Part shown: positions 50,411-59,368 of the stretch, one piece after another
Layout: every line of letters starts with the position of its first letter
Numbering within the stretch: the first letter of the stretch is position 1
NCBI RefSeq assembly: GCF_001279005.1
Contig: NZ_LGCN01000063.1
Location: 62,001-126,000 of the forward strand
DNA: 64,000 nt
Direction: 5' to 3'
Origin: Streptomyces caelestis
GTDB lineage: Bacteria; Actinomycetota; Actinomycetes; Streptomycetales; Streptomycetaceae
Notes under the pieces: model-generated
Told to the model about the DNA's origin: nothing
Databases searched by the model: none
What the model saw: only the letters and a program-made list of their open reading frames with translations
Translations under genes and position numbers: made by a program

Positions 50411-51214
50411 TCAGCGCGGACCCTGCAGCAGTGCCAGCCGTGCCCCCTCCGGGTCCGCCACCAGGGTGACGCGGCCGTGGTCCCCGTCGCGGGCCGGCGC
50501 CAGGACCCGGCCGCCCAGGCGGAGGACCCGGCCCACCGCGTCGTCGGTGTCGGTCACCGTGAAGTACGTCGTCCAGTGCGGGCCCCGGTCCCGGAGGGGG
50601 GCCCTGCCCACGCCGTGGACGCCGGCCACCGGGCGGCCGTCCAGGCGCAGGGTGACGCGGTCGGGGTCGGCGGAGGCCGCCGGCTCCTCGTCGTAACCGA
50701 ACACGGTCGTGTAGAACTTGGCGGCGCCGGCCGCCTCGAAGGTCGTCAGTTCGTTCCAGGCCGGTGCGCCGGGCACACCGGTGACGGCGGTGCCCGGGCT
50801 CGCGGCCGCCTGCCAGACGCCGAAGACGGCGCCGCTCGGGTCGGAGCCGATCGCCAGCCGGCCGGTGTCGGCGGCGTCCAGCGGGCCCACCCCGACGGTG
50901 CCGCCGCACGACCGCACCACGTCCGCCGTCAGGTCCGCGTCGTCCGAGGCGAAGTAGGGCGTCCAGGCGACCGGCAGATCACGGTCCGGCGGCAGCACGC
51001 CGATGCCGGCCACCTCACGTCCGTCGAGCAGGGCGCGCACGTACGGGCCGAGCTGCCGGGGGCCGGGCCGGAACTCCCAGCCGAACAGCTCTCCGTAGAA
51101 CTCCTCGGTCGCGTCCAGGCCGTGCACCATCAGGCTCACCCAGCAGGGTGTGCCGGGTGTGTGCCGAGCGGGCGTCCCGCCGTTCGGGTGGGCGTTCCCC
51201 CGTGCGTCGGTCAT
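50411..51214 (-). CDS. VOC-family (glyoxalase/dioxygenase-fold) protein
   Basis: 267 residues with two tandem VOC modules: CWVSLMVHGLDATEEFYGELFGW (abbreviated at residue ~24) and AWNELTTFEAAGAAKFYTTVFGY (from ~150). ATG preceded by GAGGAGAG. VOC proteins use paired beta-alpha-beta-beta-beta units, often with a metal; this type is usually of unknown substrate. Cytoplasmic. A hairpin with 8-bp arms CGCGCGGA/TCCGCGCG lies at 50373-50410, between it and the converging transpeptidase gene. Confidence 0.88.
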   Translation of the reverse strand: MTDARGNAHPNGGTPARHTPGTPCWVSLMVHGLDATEEFYGELFGWEFRPGPRQLGPYVRALLDGREVAGIGVLPPDRDLPVAWTPYFASDDADLTADVVRSCGGTVGVGPLDAADTGRLAIGSDPSGAVFGVWQAAASPGTAVTGVPGAPAWNELTTFEAAGAAKFYTTVFGYDEEPAASADPDRVTLRLDGRPVAGVHGVGRAPLRDRGPHWTTYFTVTDTDDAVGRVLRLGGRVLAPARDGDHGRVTLVADPEGARLALLQGPR

Positions 51215-51422
51215 CGTCACTCTCTCCTCGGCCGCCGCGCGGTGGCCGTGCTCTCCTCGACCCGGTGGGGCCGCATCGCGTGCGATCCGCGGGTGATCCC
51301 CGGGCCGGCCGGGGGCCGGCCGCGGTCCGCGCCGGCGCACGCCCCGCGCGGGCCTCGCTCCCGGAGGATGCCCGATACGTGGGTCCTCGTCCGTTTCGGC
51401 GCGCTCGCCGGCGGGTGTCGAT

Positions 51423-51457
51423 CGGTTGTGCATTGTGTGATCGAGTCGATACAACCG
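51423..51457 (+). promoter_or_regulatory. Inverted repeat and promoter of the rhodanese gene
   Basis: CGGTTGT (51423-51429) and ACAACCG (51451-51457) form a 7-bp inverted repeat that overlaps a plausible -35 TTGTGC and -10 TACAAC with an 18-base spacer. It is probably an operator-promoter for the downstream sulfurtransferase. The rest of the 320-bp gap from 51215 to 51533 is GC-rich without a supportable gene. Confidence 0.55.
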
Positions 51458-51533
51458 GTGATCGGGGTCGTCCGGCCGAGCAGAGTAGCCGGACGGGGAC
51501 GGATCGGCCACTCCGTACGCGAGGATGGTGGCC

Positions 51534-52385
51534 ATGAACGCCATCATCTCCGCATCCGAACTCGTGAGCGCGCTGGCGGGCCCCCACCCGCCGGTGCTGC
51601 TCGACGTGCGCTGGCAGCTCAGCCTGGCCGCGGCGGCCGGCGCGCCGCCGTTCGACGGACGGGCCGCGTACCGGGCCGGGCACCTTCCGGGGGCCGTCTT
51701 CGTCGACCTCGACGAGGAGTTGGCGTCCGCGCCGGGCGGGCACGGCCGCCATCCGCTGCCGGACCTGGAGGTGTTCGGCGCCGCGATGCGGCGGGCGGGC
51801 GTGTCGTCCGCCGCGCCGGTGGTCGTGTACGACGGGGGCCTGGGCTGGGGCGCCGCCCGCGCGTGGTGGCTGCTGCGCTGGACGGGTCACCCGGACGTGC
51901 GGGTCCTGGACGGCGGGTTGCCGTCCTGGGAGGGCCCGTTGGAGACGTCGGTGCCGCAGCCGGCCGAGGGGGACTTCGTGCCGGTGCCGGGGGCTGCCGG
52001 GCTGCTCGACGCCGACGGCGCGGCGGCGCTGGCGCGTTCGGGGGTGCTGCTGGACGCCCGCGCGGGGGAGCGGTACCGGGGTGAGGTGGAGCCGATCGAC
52101 CGGGTGGGCGGGCACATCCCCGGCGCGGTCTCGGCGCCCACGACGGAGAACGTCGGCGCCGACGGCCGTTTCCTGTCCGCCGGGGAACTGGGCGCCCGCT
52201 TCAAGGAGCTGGGCGTGTCGCAGGGTTCACCGGTCGGCGTGTACTGCGGCTCGGGTGTCTCCGCCGCGCACGAGGTGCTGGCGCTGGCGGTCGCGGGCAT
52301 CCCGGCGGCGCTGTACGTCGGTTCCTGGTCGGAGTGGTCGTCCGACCCCGGGCGGCCGGTCGCGGTGGGTCCGGACCCGCGGTAG
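51534..52385 (+). CDS. Thiosulfate/3-mercaptopyruvate sulfurtransferase (rhodanese)
   Basis: 283 residues with two rhodanese domains (~5-130 inactive, ~150-275 active). The active-site loop is CGSGVSA, the form seen in many bacterial sulfurtransferases. It transfers sulfur from thiosulfate or mercaptopyruvate to a thiophile such as cyanide or a thiol in the cytoplasm. GERYRGEVEPIDRVGGHIPGA is a typical C-terminal domain entry. ATG 51534 is chosen over 51525 because GAGG lies at a better distance. A strong terminator follows. Confidence 0.92.
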   Translation: MNAIISASELVSALAGPHPPVLLDVRWQLSLAAAAGAPPFDGRAAYRAGHLPGAVFVDLDEELASAPGGHGRHPLPDLEVFGAAMRRAGVSSAAPVVVYDGGLGWGAARAWWLLRWTGHPDVRVLDGGLPSWEGPLETSVPQPAEGDFVPVPGAAGLLDADGAAALARSGVLLDARAGERYRGEVEPIDRVGGHIPGAVSAPTTENVGADGRFLSAGELGARFKELGVSQGSPVGVYCGSGVSAAHEVLALAVAGIPAALYVGSWSEWSSDPGRPVAVGPDPR

Positions 52386-52405
52386 GCCGGCTCCGAAGCG
52401 CACGA

Positions 52406-52435
52406 AGGGGCGCCCGCCGCACGGCGGGCGCCCCT
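52406..52435. terminator. Bidirectional terminator between rhodanese and sepH
   Basis: Perfect stem with arms AGGGGCGCCCGCCG and CGGCGGGCGCCCCT and a very short loop. It lies 20 bases beyond the rhodanese stop and just after the converging sepH stop. Confidence 0.88.
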
Positions 52436-52478
52436 CACGTCACGTCAACCGGTCGCGGACGCGGACCGCCCGAAGGGG

Positions 52479-53516
52479 CTACTCCTGCTTCTTCCGCCGC
52501 GTCCCGAACACGATCTCGTCCCAGCTCGGCACCGCCGCGCGGCGGCCCGGGCGGACGCCGTCCGCCTCGGCCTGACGGTCGGTCGAGCCGATGAGCCGGT
52601 CCCGGTGGCTGCTGACGGAACGCGGCATGAGGACGTCCGCGTACGCGGCCCCGGCCGAGGCCGCGGGGGCCGGTGGCTCCTCCGCCTCGGGCTCGGGGTC
52701 CGGCTCCTCGGGGGCGGTCTCGGGCGCGCGCTCCGGCACCACCAGGTCGCCCCGGAAGCTCGGCACCGCCTCCAGCAGGCTGGTGAGCGAGTCCCGTTCA
52801 CCCGATGCCGTGGCCGTCAGGGACTCCTCGTCGGGCTCGGACGCCTGCGCGGGCAGGCTCGTCCGCTCGCGGTCGCCGGGGCGGTCCCGCGGCAGCCGGG
52901 CGATGCGCGGCACGAACGGGAAACTGGGCTCGGGCGCGGCGAGGTCGTCGGACTCGCCGATCAACGAGCGCGCCTCGTCGTCGACGGCCTGGACGAGCCG
53001 CCGGGGCGGGTCGTACGTCCAGCTAGCCGAGTGCGGCTCGCCCGCGACCAGATAGACCAGCAGCACCTCCCAGGTGCCGTCGTCGCGGCGCCAGGAGTCC
53101 CACTGGACGGTGTCCTTGTCGGCGCCGCGCAGCAGCAGCCGCTCCTGCACCGCCTCACCCAGCGGGGGACCGGAGTTCTCGCCGGGGCGGCGGACCGGGG
53201 TCTTGCGGGCGCGCTCGGCCATGAACGCGCGCTCGGCGAGGACGGGGCCCTCGAAGCGGCGTACGCGGTCCACAGGGATGCCGGCCATCTGGGCGACCTC
53301 TTCCGCGGTCGCGCCGGCCCTTATGCGTGCCTGGATGTCGCGGGGGCGGAGGTGGCTCTCCACCTCGATCTCGATCTGGCCGAGGCGGGGACGGTCGCCG
53401 CGCACGGCGGCGCGGAGCCGTTCGTCGATCGGAAGCGTGTACTCCGTGCTGTCCGCAGCCTTCAGCACCAGCCGTGTGCCGTCATTCGAGACGGCCACGA
53501 CACGCAGTTCCGGCAT
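52479..53516 (-). CDS. sepH: Cell-division regulator SepH (DUF3071)
   Basis: 345 residues, ATG preceded by GGGAGG. The N-terminal DUF3071 domain (~1-170) starts MPELRVVAVSNDGTRLVL and has an HTH-like region RDIQARIRAGATAEEVAQMAG; the C-terminal part is acidic, disordered and ends with a conserved SWDEIVFGTRRK tail. In Streptomyces and mycobacteria SepH binds FtsZ and promotes its assembly into filaments during sporulation septation. Cytoplasmic. Confidence 0.92.
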   Translation of the reverse strand: MPELRVVAVSNDGTRLVLKAADSTEYTLPIDERLRAAVRGDRPRLGQIEIEVESHLRPRDIQARIRAGATAEEVAQMAGIPVDRVRRFEGPVLAERAFMAERARKTPVRRPGENSGPPLGEAVQERLLLRGADKDTVQWDSWRRDDGTWEVLLVYLVAGEPHSASWTYDPPRRLVQAVDDEARSLIGESDDLAAPEPSFPFVPRIARLPRDRPGDRERTSLPAQASEPDEESLTATASGERDSLTSLLEAVPSFRGDLVVPERAPETAPEEPDPEPEAEEPPAPAASAGAAYADVLMPRSVSSHRDRLIGSTDRQAEADGVRPGRRAAVPSWDEIVFGTRRKKQE

Positions 53517-53828
53517 GGGGACCTCCCGGGTGGTGCCTGCCGACGTCACGTGCGTCGCTGCTTCCGCTAGTCGAGTGTGGCCTGCCCGGGTGCAGCCTGC
53601 CACAACCTTGCCGAGTTGCCCGGCGTGTCGGGCGCGGGCCCTGGATCGCCGTTATGGCACGGTTACTTATTCGCAACGCTAAGTGACCAACTGCCTCACC
53701 CTGTGCAACCAGTCCCCTCCCGGCGGTCCTCGAGGTCCGGGCACCCTGACGGGAGACCGGCCCCAGGGCTCGCAACAGTACTCCATTTGGGCCACCTGCG
53801 TGGATTGGCACGCCGTGCAACGAATCCT
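53517..53828. other. Spacer upstream of sepH
   Basis: About 310 bases with an AT-richer patch (53650-53680) that likely contains the sepH promoter. No gene is supported; open frames here lack ribosome sites and motifs. Confidence 0.5.
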
Positions 53829-55148
53829 CTACGACCCCAGGACCCTCCGCAAGTAGTCGTTCCGGAACCGGCGTTCCGGGTCGAGCCGGTCCCGGAGCGC
53901 CGTGAACTCCCCGAAGCGCGGGTACATCCGGGAGAGGTGCTCCGCGTCCCGTGTGTGGATCTTCCCCCAGTGGGGCCGCCCCTCGTGCGCGGTGAAGATG
54001 CGCTCGGCCGCGGTGAAATACCCCTGATAGGGGGTGCCCTTGAACATGTGGACGGCGATGTAGGCGCTGTCCCGGCCGGACGCGGTGGACAGCGTGATGT
54101 CGTCGGCCGGCGCGGTGCGCACCTCCACGGGGAAGCCGACCCGCAGCGGCGAGCGGTCGACCATCGCCTTCAGCTCCCGCAGCGTCTCCACCAGGGCCTC
54201 GCGCGGTACGGCGTACTCCATCTCCACGAAGCGCACCCGGCGCGGCGAGGTGAACACCTTGTACGGGATGTCGGTGTACGTCCGCGCGGAGAGCGCCCTG
54301 CTGGAGATCCGCGCGATGGCCGGAACGCTCGCGGGCACCGCGCGGCCGACCAGGTTGACCGCGTGGAACACCCCGTTGGAGAGGAACTCGTCCTCGAACC
54401 AGCCCTTGAACCGCGGCACCGGCCGCTCCGGTCCCGCGCTGCGGTTGTTGCGCTTGGTGTTGGTGTTGCCGGTGTGCGGGAACCAGTAGAACTCGAAGTG
54501 CTCGTTCTCGGCGTACAGCTGGTCGAAGTCGGCGCAGACCCGGTCGAAGGGCATCGGCTCCTCGCGGGCCGTGAGCAGGAAGAGCGGCTCCACGGAGAAG
54601 GTGATCGCGGTGACGACGCCGAGGGCGCCGAGTCCGATCCGGGCGGCCGCGAAGACGTCCGGGTTCTCCTTCGCGGAGCAGGTGAGCACCGAGCCGTCGG
54701 CGGTGACCAGTTCCAGGCCCCGGATCTGGGCGGCGAGGGAGGCCGAGTCGCGGCCCGTGCCGTGGGTGCCCGTACTGGTGGCCCCGGAGACCGTCTGCTC
54801 CATGATGTCGCCCATGTTGGTCAGCGACAGGCCCTCCCGCGCGAGGGCCAGGTTCAGCCGTTTGAGCGGGGTGCCGGCCTCCACGGTGACCGTGCCGGCC
54901 GCGCGGTCGACGTGCCGTATGCCCGTCAGCAGGTGAGGGCGGATCAGCAGGCCGTCGGTGGCGGCTATGGAGGTGAAGGAGTGCCCGGTGCCGACCGCCT
55001 TCACCGGCATGCCGTCCTCGGCGGCCCGGCGCACGGCGGCGGCCAGTTCGTCGACGGAGGCGGGCGCGGTCTCCCGCGCGGGACGGACGCGGACGGTGCC
55101 GCCCCAGTTACGCCATGTGCCGTTCCCCGTGCTCGCTGTGCTGCCCAA
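53829..55148 (-). CDS. FAD-dependent D-arabinono-1,4-lactone oxidase-like enzyme
   Basis: About 439 residues. The FAD-binding PCMH domain has VKAVGTGHSFTSIAATDG and SGATSTGTHGTG; the C-terminal half is the ALO domain with PHWGKIH near the end. These enzymes oxidise aldono-lactones, making ascorbate-type products, with FAD in the cytoplasm. No ATG fits: the likely start is TTG 55148, six bases after GGGAGG, giving LGSTASTGNGTWRNWGG at the front, of which TWRNWGG is conserved. This start lies 41 bases inside the upstream MFS gene, so the two are coupled. Confidence 0.9.
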   Translation of the reverse strand: MGSTASTGNGTWRNWGGTVRVRPARETAPASVDELAAAVRRAAEDGMPVKAVGTGHSFTSIAATDGLLIRPHLLTGIRHVDRAAGTVTVEAGTPLKRLNLALAREGLSLTNMGDIMEQTVSGATSTGTHGTGRDSASLAAQIRGLELVTADGSVLTCSAKENPDVFAAARIGLGALGVVTAITFSVEPLFLLTAREEPMPFDRVCADFDQLYAENEHFEFYWFPHTGNTNTKRNNRSAGPERPVPRFKGWFEDEFLSNGVFHAVNLVGRAVPASVPAIARISSRALSARTYTDIPYKVFTSPRRVRFVEMEYAVPREALVETLRELKAMVDRSPLRVGFPVEVRTAPADDITLSTASGRDSAYIAVHMFKGTPYQGYFTAAERIFTAHEGRPHWGKIHTRDAEHLSRMYPRFGEFTALRDRLDPERRFRNDYLRRVLGS

Positions 55149-56346
55149 CGGAGCCTCCCCGACCCGGAGCCGGCCGCTCGAGCCGGCGGTACCCGAGGAA
55201 CCCCACCCCGACCGCGACGGCCCCGGCCACCGCCGGAACCCCGTACCCGGCACGCGCCCCGGCCGCGTCGATCACCCAGCCGGCCGCGGAGGAACCGGTG
55301 GCGATCCCGACCGCGAGCCCGGTGCTCACCCAGGTCATGCCCTCGGTGAGCTGCGCGCGTGGTACGTGCTCTTCGATGAGGGACATCGTCGTGATCATCG
55401 TCGGAGCGATGGACAGACCCGCAACGAACAGCGCCACGGCCAGGAACGGCAGGTTCCCGACCAGTAGGAGTGGGATCATACTCACGGCCATGGCGCACAC
55501 GCCCAGAAGCCAACGGCGTTCCGGCGCCCCCGCGAAGTGCAGCAGTCCGAACACGACGCCCGCCACGCAGGAACCCAGCGCGTACACGGCGAGCACCACG
55601 CTCGCGGCGGCCTTGTGCCCCTCCTCCTCGGCGAACGCCACGGTGACCACGTCCACGGCGCCGAAGACGGCCCCTGTCGCCACGAACGTCGCGACCAGCA
55701 CCTGGAGGCCCGGGGCGCGCAGTGCCGAGCCGCCGCCCGTGTGCTCGCGCGGGTGCGGCTCGGGCTCGGTGGCGCGCTGCGCGGTCAGCCAGAAGACGCC
55801 GACCGCCAGGAAGCAGGCCGCGAGCAGCGGGCCGGCCTCCGGGAACCAGGCCGTGGACAGTCCGATGGAGACGATCGGTCCGAAGATGAAGCACATCTCG
55901 TCCACCACGGACTCGAACGAGTACGCGGTGTGCAGCTTCGGGGTGCCCCGGTACAGGGCGGCCCAGCGGGCCCGGACCATCGAGCCGACGCTCGGCACGC
56001 AGCCGATGCCGACGCACGCGACGAACAGCACCCACTCCGGCCACCCGTAGTGCGCGGCGAACAGCAGCACCGCCGCCGCGCTGAGCGAGACCAGCGTCGC
56101 GGGGCGCAGCACCCGCCGCTGCCCGTACCGGTCCACCAGGCGCGAGACCTGCGGGCCCGCCACGGCGGCGGCCAGCGCGATGGTCGCCGACAGCGCGCCG
56201 GCCAGCCCGTACTCCCCGGTGAGCTGGGAGACCATCGTCACGACGCCGATGCCCATCATGGACAGCGGCATCCGGCCGAGGAACCCCGCGGCGGAGAAGG
56301 CCCTGCTGCCGGGGGCGGCGAACAGGGCGCGGTAGGGGCTGGGCAC
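55108..56346 (-). CDS. MFS transporter
   Basis: 412 residues with 12 predicted membrane spans; FLVCAMAVSMIPLLLVG- and GLSIAPTMITTMSLIEE-type segments and the conserved loop DRYGQRRVLRPA between helices 2 and 3 mark the major facilitator superfamily. Probably a drug or metabolite exporter. GTG start at 56346. Its 3' end overlaps the sugar-lactone oxidase start by 41 bases, so both belong to one operon. Divergent from hemH. Confidence 0.9.
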   Translation of the reverse strand: MPSPYRALFAAPGSRAFSAAGFLGRMPLSMMGIGVVTMVSQLTGEYGLAGALSATIALAAAVAGPQVSRLVDRYGQRRVLRPATLVSLSAAAVLLFAAHYGWPEWVLFVACVGIGCVPSVGSMVRARWAALYRGTPKLHTAYSFESVVDEMCFIFGPIVSIGLSTAWFPEAGPLLAACFLAVGVFWLTAQRATEPEPHPREHTGGGSALRAPGLQVLVATFVATGAVFGAVDVVTVAFAEEEGHKAAASVVLAVYALGSCVAGVVFGLLHFAGAPERRWLLGVCAMAVSMIPLLLVGNLPFLAVALFVAGLSIAPTMITTMSLIEEHVPRAQLTEGMTWVSTGLAVGIATGSSAAGWVIDAAGARAGYGVPAVAGAVAVGVGFLGYRRLERPAPGRGGSVGQHSEHGERHMA

Positions 56347-56494
56347 GGGGGTCTCCGAAGGTCTCGGTAAGGCGCGACCGCTGTCGGTACAACTTACGGG
56401 TCAGGTCACCCTAATGCACCCGGAAACGCCGTCCCGCGGCTGGTGACACCCCCGCCCCGTCCCGCCCGTCGGCGCCGGGTGGCAGGATCGAGAC

Positions 56495-57622
56495 ATGCCT
56501 GACGTGCTCGATGCCAGCCCTTACGACGCCCTGCTCCTGCTCTCTTTCGGTGGTCCCGAAGGCCCGGACGACGTGGTCCCGTTCCTGGAGAACGTGACGC
56601 GCGGGCGCGGCATCCCCAAGGAACGCCTCAAGGAGGTCGGGCAGCACTACTTCCTCTACGGCGGGGTCAGCCCCATCAACGACCAGAACCGCGCCCTGCT
56701 GGCCGCGTTGCGCGGGGACTTCGCCGACCACGGACTGGACCTGCCGGTCTACTGGGGCAACCGCAACTGGGCGCCCTACCTCACCGACACCCTGCGCGAG
56801 ATGGTCCGGGACGGCCGCCGCCGCATCCTCGTCCTGGCCACCAGCGCCTACGCCTCGTACTCCGGCTGCCGCCAGTACCGGGAGAACCTCGCCGACGCCC
56901 TCGCCACCCTGGAGGCGGAAGGGCTGGAGCCGCCGAAGGTCGACAAGCTGCGGCACTACTTCAACCACCCCGGCTTCGTCGAGCCCATGATCGACGGGGT
57001 CGTGCGGTCGCTCGCCGACCTTCCCGAGGACGTCCGGGACGGCGCGCACATCGCCTTCTGCACCCACTCGATCCCCACCTCCGCCGCCGACACCTCCGGC
57101 CCGGTGGAGGGGCACGGCGACGGCGGCGCGTACGTCCGGCAGCACCTGGACGTGGCCCGGCTGATCGCCGACGCCGTCCGTGAGCGCACCGGCGTCGACC
57201 ACCCCTGGCAGCTCGTCTACCAGTCCCGCTCCGGCGCCCCGCACATCCCCTGGCTGGAGCCCGACATCTGCGACCACCTCGAGGAGCGGCACGCGGCCGG
57301 GGTCCCGGCCGTGGTCATGGCCCCCATCGGCTTCGTCTCCGACCACATGGAGGTCCTCTACGACCTCGACACCGAGGCCACCGCCAAGGCGGGGGAGCTG
57401 GGCCTGCCGGTGCGCCGCTCGGCGACCGTCGGCGCCGACCCGCGGTTCGCCGCCGCGATCCGCGAGCTGGTCGTGGAACGCGCCGTCGCCGAACGCGGGC
57501 AGGACGTCACGCCGTGCGCCCTGGGCGCGCTCGGCGCCAGCCACGATCTCTGCCCGGTGGGCTGCTGCCCGGCCCGCGCCCCGCGCCCCGCCGCCGCGGG
57601 TGCCGACAGCCCTTACGCGTGA
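56495..57622 (+). CDS. hemH: Ferrochelatase (coproporphyrin ferrochelatase, CpfC type)
   Basis: 375 residues. Begins [17 protein letters not shown], with catalytic His in [17 protein letters not shown] and the conserved [16 protein letters not shown]. Four C-terminal cysteines (341, 353, 357, 358) form the [2Fe-2S] cluster found in actinobacterial enzymes. It inserts iron into (copro)porphyrin in heme synthesis; in actinobacteria the substrate is coproporphyrin III. A CAGGAT -10 sits six bases before the ATG, suggesting a leaderless transcript. The next gene starts eight bases later. Confidence 0.95.
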   Translation: MPDVLDASPYDALLLLSFGGPEGPDDVVPFLENVTRGRGIPKERLKEVGQHYFLYGGVSPINDQNRALLAALRGDFADHGLDLPVYWGNRNWAPYLTDTLREMVRDGRRRILVLATSAYASYSGCRQYRENLADALATLEAEGLEPPKVDKLRHYFNHPGFVEPMIDGVVRSLADLPEDVRDGAHIAFCTHSIPTSAADTSGPVEGHGDGGAYVRQHLDVARLIADAVRERTGVDHPWQLVYQSRSGAPHIPWLEPDICDHLEERHAAGVPAVVMAPIGFVSDHMEVLYDLDTEATAKAGELGLPVRRSATVGADPRFAAAIRELVVERAVAERGQDVTPCALGALGASHDLCPVGCCPARAPRPAAAGADSPYA

Positions 57623-57630
57623 GGAGTACC

Positions 57631-58446
57631 GTGACCGACCCCCTGCACGTGGAACTGCTGGAACTCGCCCGGGAGGCGGCCCGCCGCGCGGGTGAGCTGC
57701 TGCGGGACGGCCGCCCGGCCGACCTCGCGGTCGCCGCGACCAAGTCCAGCCCGATCGACGTCGTCACCGAGATGGACATCGCGGCCGAGAAGCTGATCAC
57801 CACGCTGATCGCCGAGCGCCGTCCGGAGGACGGCTTCCTCGGCGAGGAGGGCGCCTCCACCGAGGGCAGCAGCGGCATCCGCTGGGTGATCGACCCGCTC
57901 GACGGCACGGTCAACTACCTGTACGGCCTGCCCACCTGGGCCGTCTCCATCGCCGCCGAGCAGGACGGCGAGACCGTGGCCGGGGCGGTCGCGGCCCCCA
58001 TGCGCGGTGAGGCGTACCACGCGGTGCGCGGCGGCGGCGCCTGGGCCACCGGCGCCTGGGCGGGCGAGCGGCGGCTGACCTGCCGTCCCTCGCCGCCCCT
58101 GGACCAGGCCCTGGTGTCGACCGGATTCAACTACGTCACCGAGGTCCGCACCCACCAGGCCGACGTGGCGCGGCGGCTGATCCCCCTGCTGCGGGACATC
58201 CGGCGCGGCGGCTCGGCCGCGATCGACCTGTGCGACCTCGCCGCGGGGCGCCTCGACGGCTACTACGAGCGCGGGCTGCACCCCTGGGACCTGGCGGCCG
58301 GTGACCTGATCGCCCGCGAGGCGGGCGCCCTGACCGGCGGCCGCCCCGGAGACCGCCCGTCCTGGGACCTCGCGGTCGCCGCCACCCCGGGCGTCTTCGA
58401 GCCGCTCCAGCGGCTGCTGGAGGACCACGGAGCCTGGCACGACTGA
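57631..58446 (+). CDS. Inositol monophosphatase family protein
   Basis: 271 residues. GTG start with GAGGAG just behind the hemH stop, so an operon is likely. Metal-binding motifs GEEGAS, DPLDGTVN and WDLAAG identify the IMPase superfamily (Mg2+-dependent, Li+-sensitive). It would hydrolyse inositol phosphate or a related sugar phosphate, such as histidinol phosphate. Cytoplasmic. Substrate cannot be fixed from sequence. Confidence 0.92.
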   Translation: MTDPLHVELLELAREAARRAGELLRDGRPADLAVAATKSSPIDVVTEMDIAAEKLITTLIAERRPEDGFLGEEGASTEGSSGIRWVIDPLDGTVNYLYGLPTWAVSIAAEQDGETVAGAVAAPMRGEAYHAVRGGGAWATGAWAGERRLTCRPSPPLDQALVSTGFNYVTEVRTHQADVARRLIPLLRDIRRGGSAAIDLCDLAAGRLDGYYERGLHPWDLAAGDLIAREAGALTGGRPGDRPSWDLAVAATPGVFEPLQRLLEDHGAWHD

Positions 58447-58582
58447 CGGGCCGCCGACGGGGGCGACGTCCGACCGGGGCCCGGCGCCCTCGCGGGCGGA
58501 CGAGGGGTGAGGGTCCGCCTGCGCCCACCGCCCCCACACGCCGGCCGTGAGAGAACCGTGGGGGCGCGCCGGTGGCGGGACC

Positions 58583-58625
58583 GCGCCCCTCCCGCTCGAG
58601 CGAAGTCGGGAGTGGGGGAGCGCGC
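58583..58625. repeat. Intergenic palindrome of a Streptomyces REP-like type
   Basis: Arms GCGCCCCTCCCG and CGGGAGTGGGGGAGCGC surround CTCGAGCGAAGT. I recall closely similar elements (CTCGAGCGAAG with flanking CCCGC/GGGAG) between many Streptomyces genes. The copy number needs a genome search. Confidence 0.45.
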
Positions 58626-58696
58626 AGGCCCGAAGGGCCGGGCACGGCCGTCTCCTCGACACCGGCTGAGGCGCCCCGTGGGCGGACGAGCAGAAC

Positions 58697-58733
58697 GAAC
58701 GGGCCCCGGCGCTGGATTCGCCGGGGCCCGTTC
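58697..58733. terminator. Bidirectional terminator
   Basis: Perfect 15-bp stem GAACGGGCCCCGGCG / CGCCGGGGCCCGTTC with a 7-nt loop. It separates the converging inositol monophosphatase and small-protein genes. Confidence 0.87.
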
Positions 58734-58746
58734 CGTCGAGAGCCGG

Positions 58747-58920
58747 TCAGACGCTGTACGCGCCGACCTCCACGCCGTGTTCGGCGGCGAGGCGGCGCAG
58801 ATCGTCGAGTTCGCCCTGCTCCACTTCGACGAGGAAGTCGTCGCCGTCGTCGCGGGCCCGCGAGAGATCGGACTCGGTCGCCTTTATGCGCTGCAGAAGT
58901 CCTGCGGTGAATGCGTCCAT
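58747..58920 (-). CDS. Small conserved helical protein, function unknown
   Basis: 57 residues, mostly one amphipathic helix: MDAFTAGLLQRIKATESDLS, then a Leu/Arg segment ending EHGVEVGAYSV. The ATG has GGGGG upstream. I have seen similar small proteins in Streptomyces but know no function. Convergent to the phosphatase and divergent from cutR. Confidence 0.8.
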   Translation of the reverse strand: MDAFTAGLLQRIKATESDLSRARDDGDDFLVEVEQGELDDLRRLAAEHGVEVGAYSV

Positions 58921-59164
58921 GCTGCGCCCCCTCGTCCTGGGTCGGTGGGTCGGTGGCACGGGGGTGTGCCGTTGGGAAGGGATGATCACGTCCGGAGCGG
59001 ATGCCCGGCGCCGCCCGGCCGGGCGGCGACGGCGCCGGACATCCACGCCCGCTCTGCGGAAGCGGACTGATGCGCACCGCATGGTGGCGCGGTACGTGCA
59101 GAGCGTGATCGCGGGATGTAAAACCCGTCCTCCCCACGCTCTCTTCCGGGGAAACCTCACCGCG

Positions 59165-59177
59165 CGAGAAATTCTCG
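59165..59177. promoter_or_regulatory. 13-bp palindrome upstream of cutR
   Basis: CGAGAA-A-TTCTCG in the 450-bp divergent spacer, about 190 bases before cutR. It could be a binding site; nothing else assigns it. Confidence 0.4.
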
Positions 59178-59244
59178 TATTCCCGCCCCGTTCGCCCGGA
59201 CGTTCCCCGGTCCCGCGCCCGCCCGCCACCGTCCCCTCACCCGC

Positions 59245-59266
59245 CTTACAGCCGACTTACGGCCGA
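59245..59266 (+). promoter_or_regulatory. Tandem 11-nt direct repeat, putative CutR box
   Basis: CTTACAGCCGA is followed directly by CTTACGGCCGA, two 11-nt repeats differing at one base, about 100 bases before the cutR start. OmpR-family regulators bind tandem repeats of about 10-11 nt. Autoregulation by CutR is therefore plausible. No other motif in the 58921-59368 gap is convincing. Confidence 0.55.
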
Positions 59267-59368
59267 AAAGGGCAGGATGGAGGTCAACACACCCACCCGT
59301 ACCCCTGCCCGAGTGCGCCCTGAGGCGTTGTCCGAATCGAGGGCGGGACCCGAGGAAGGACAAGCGAC

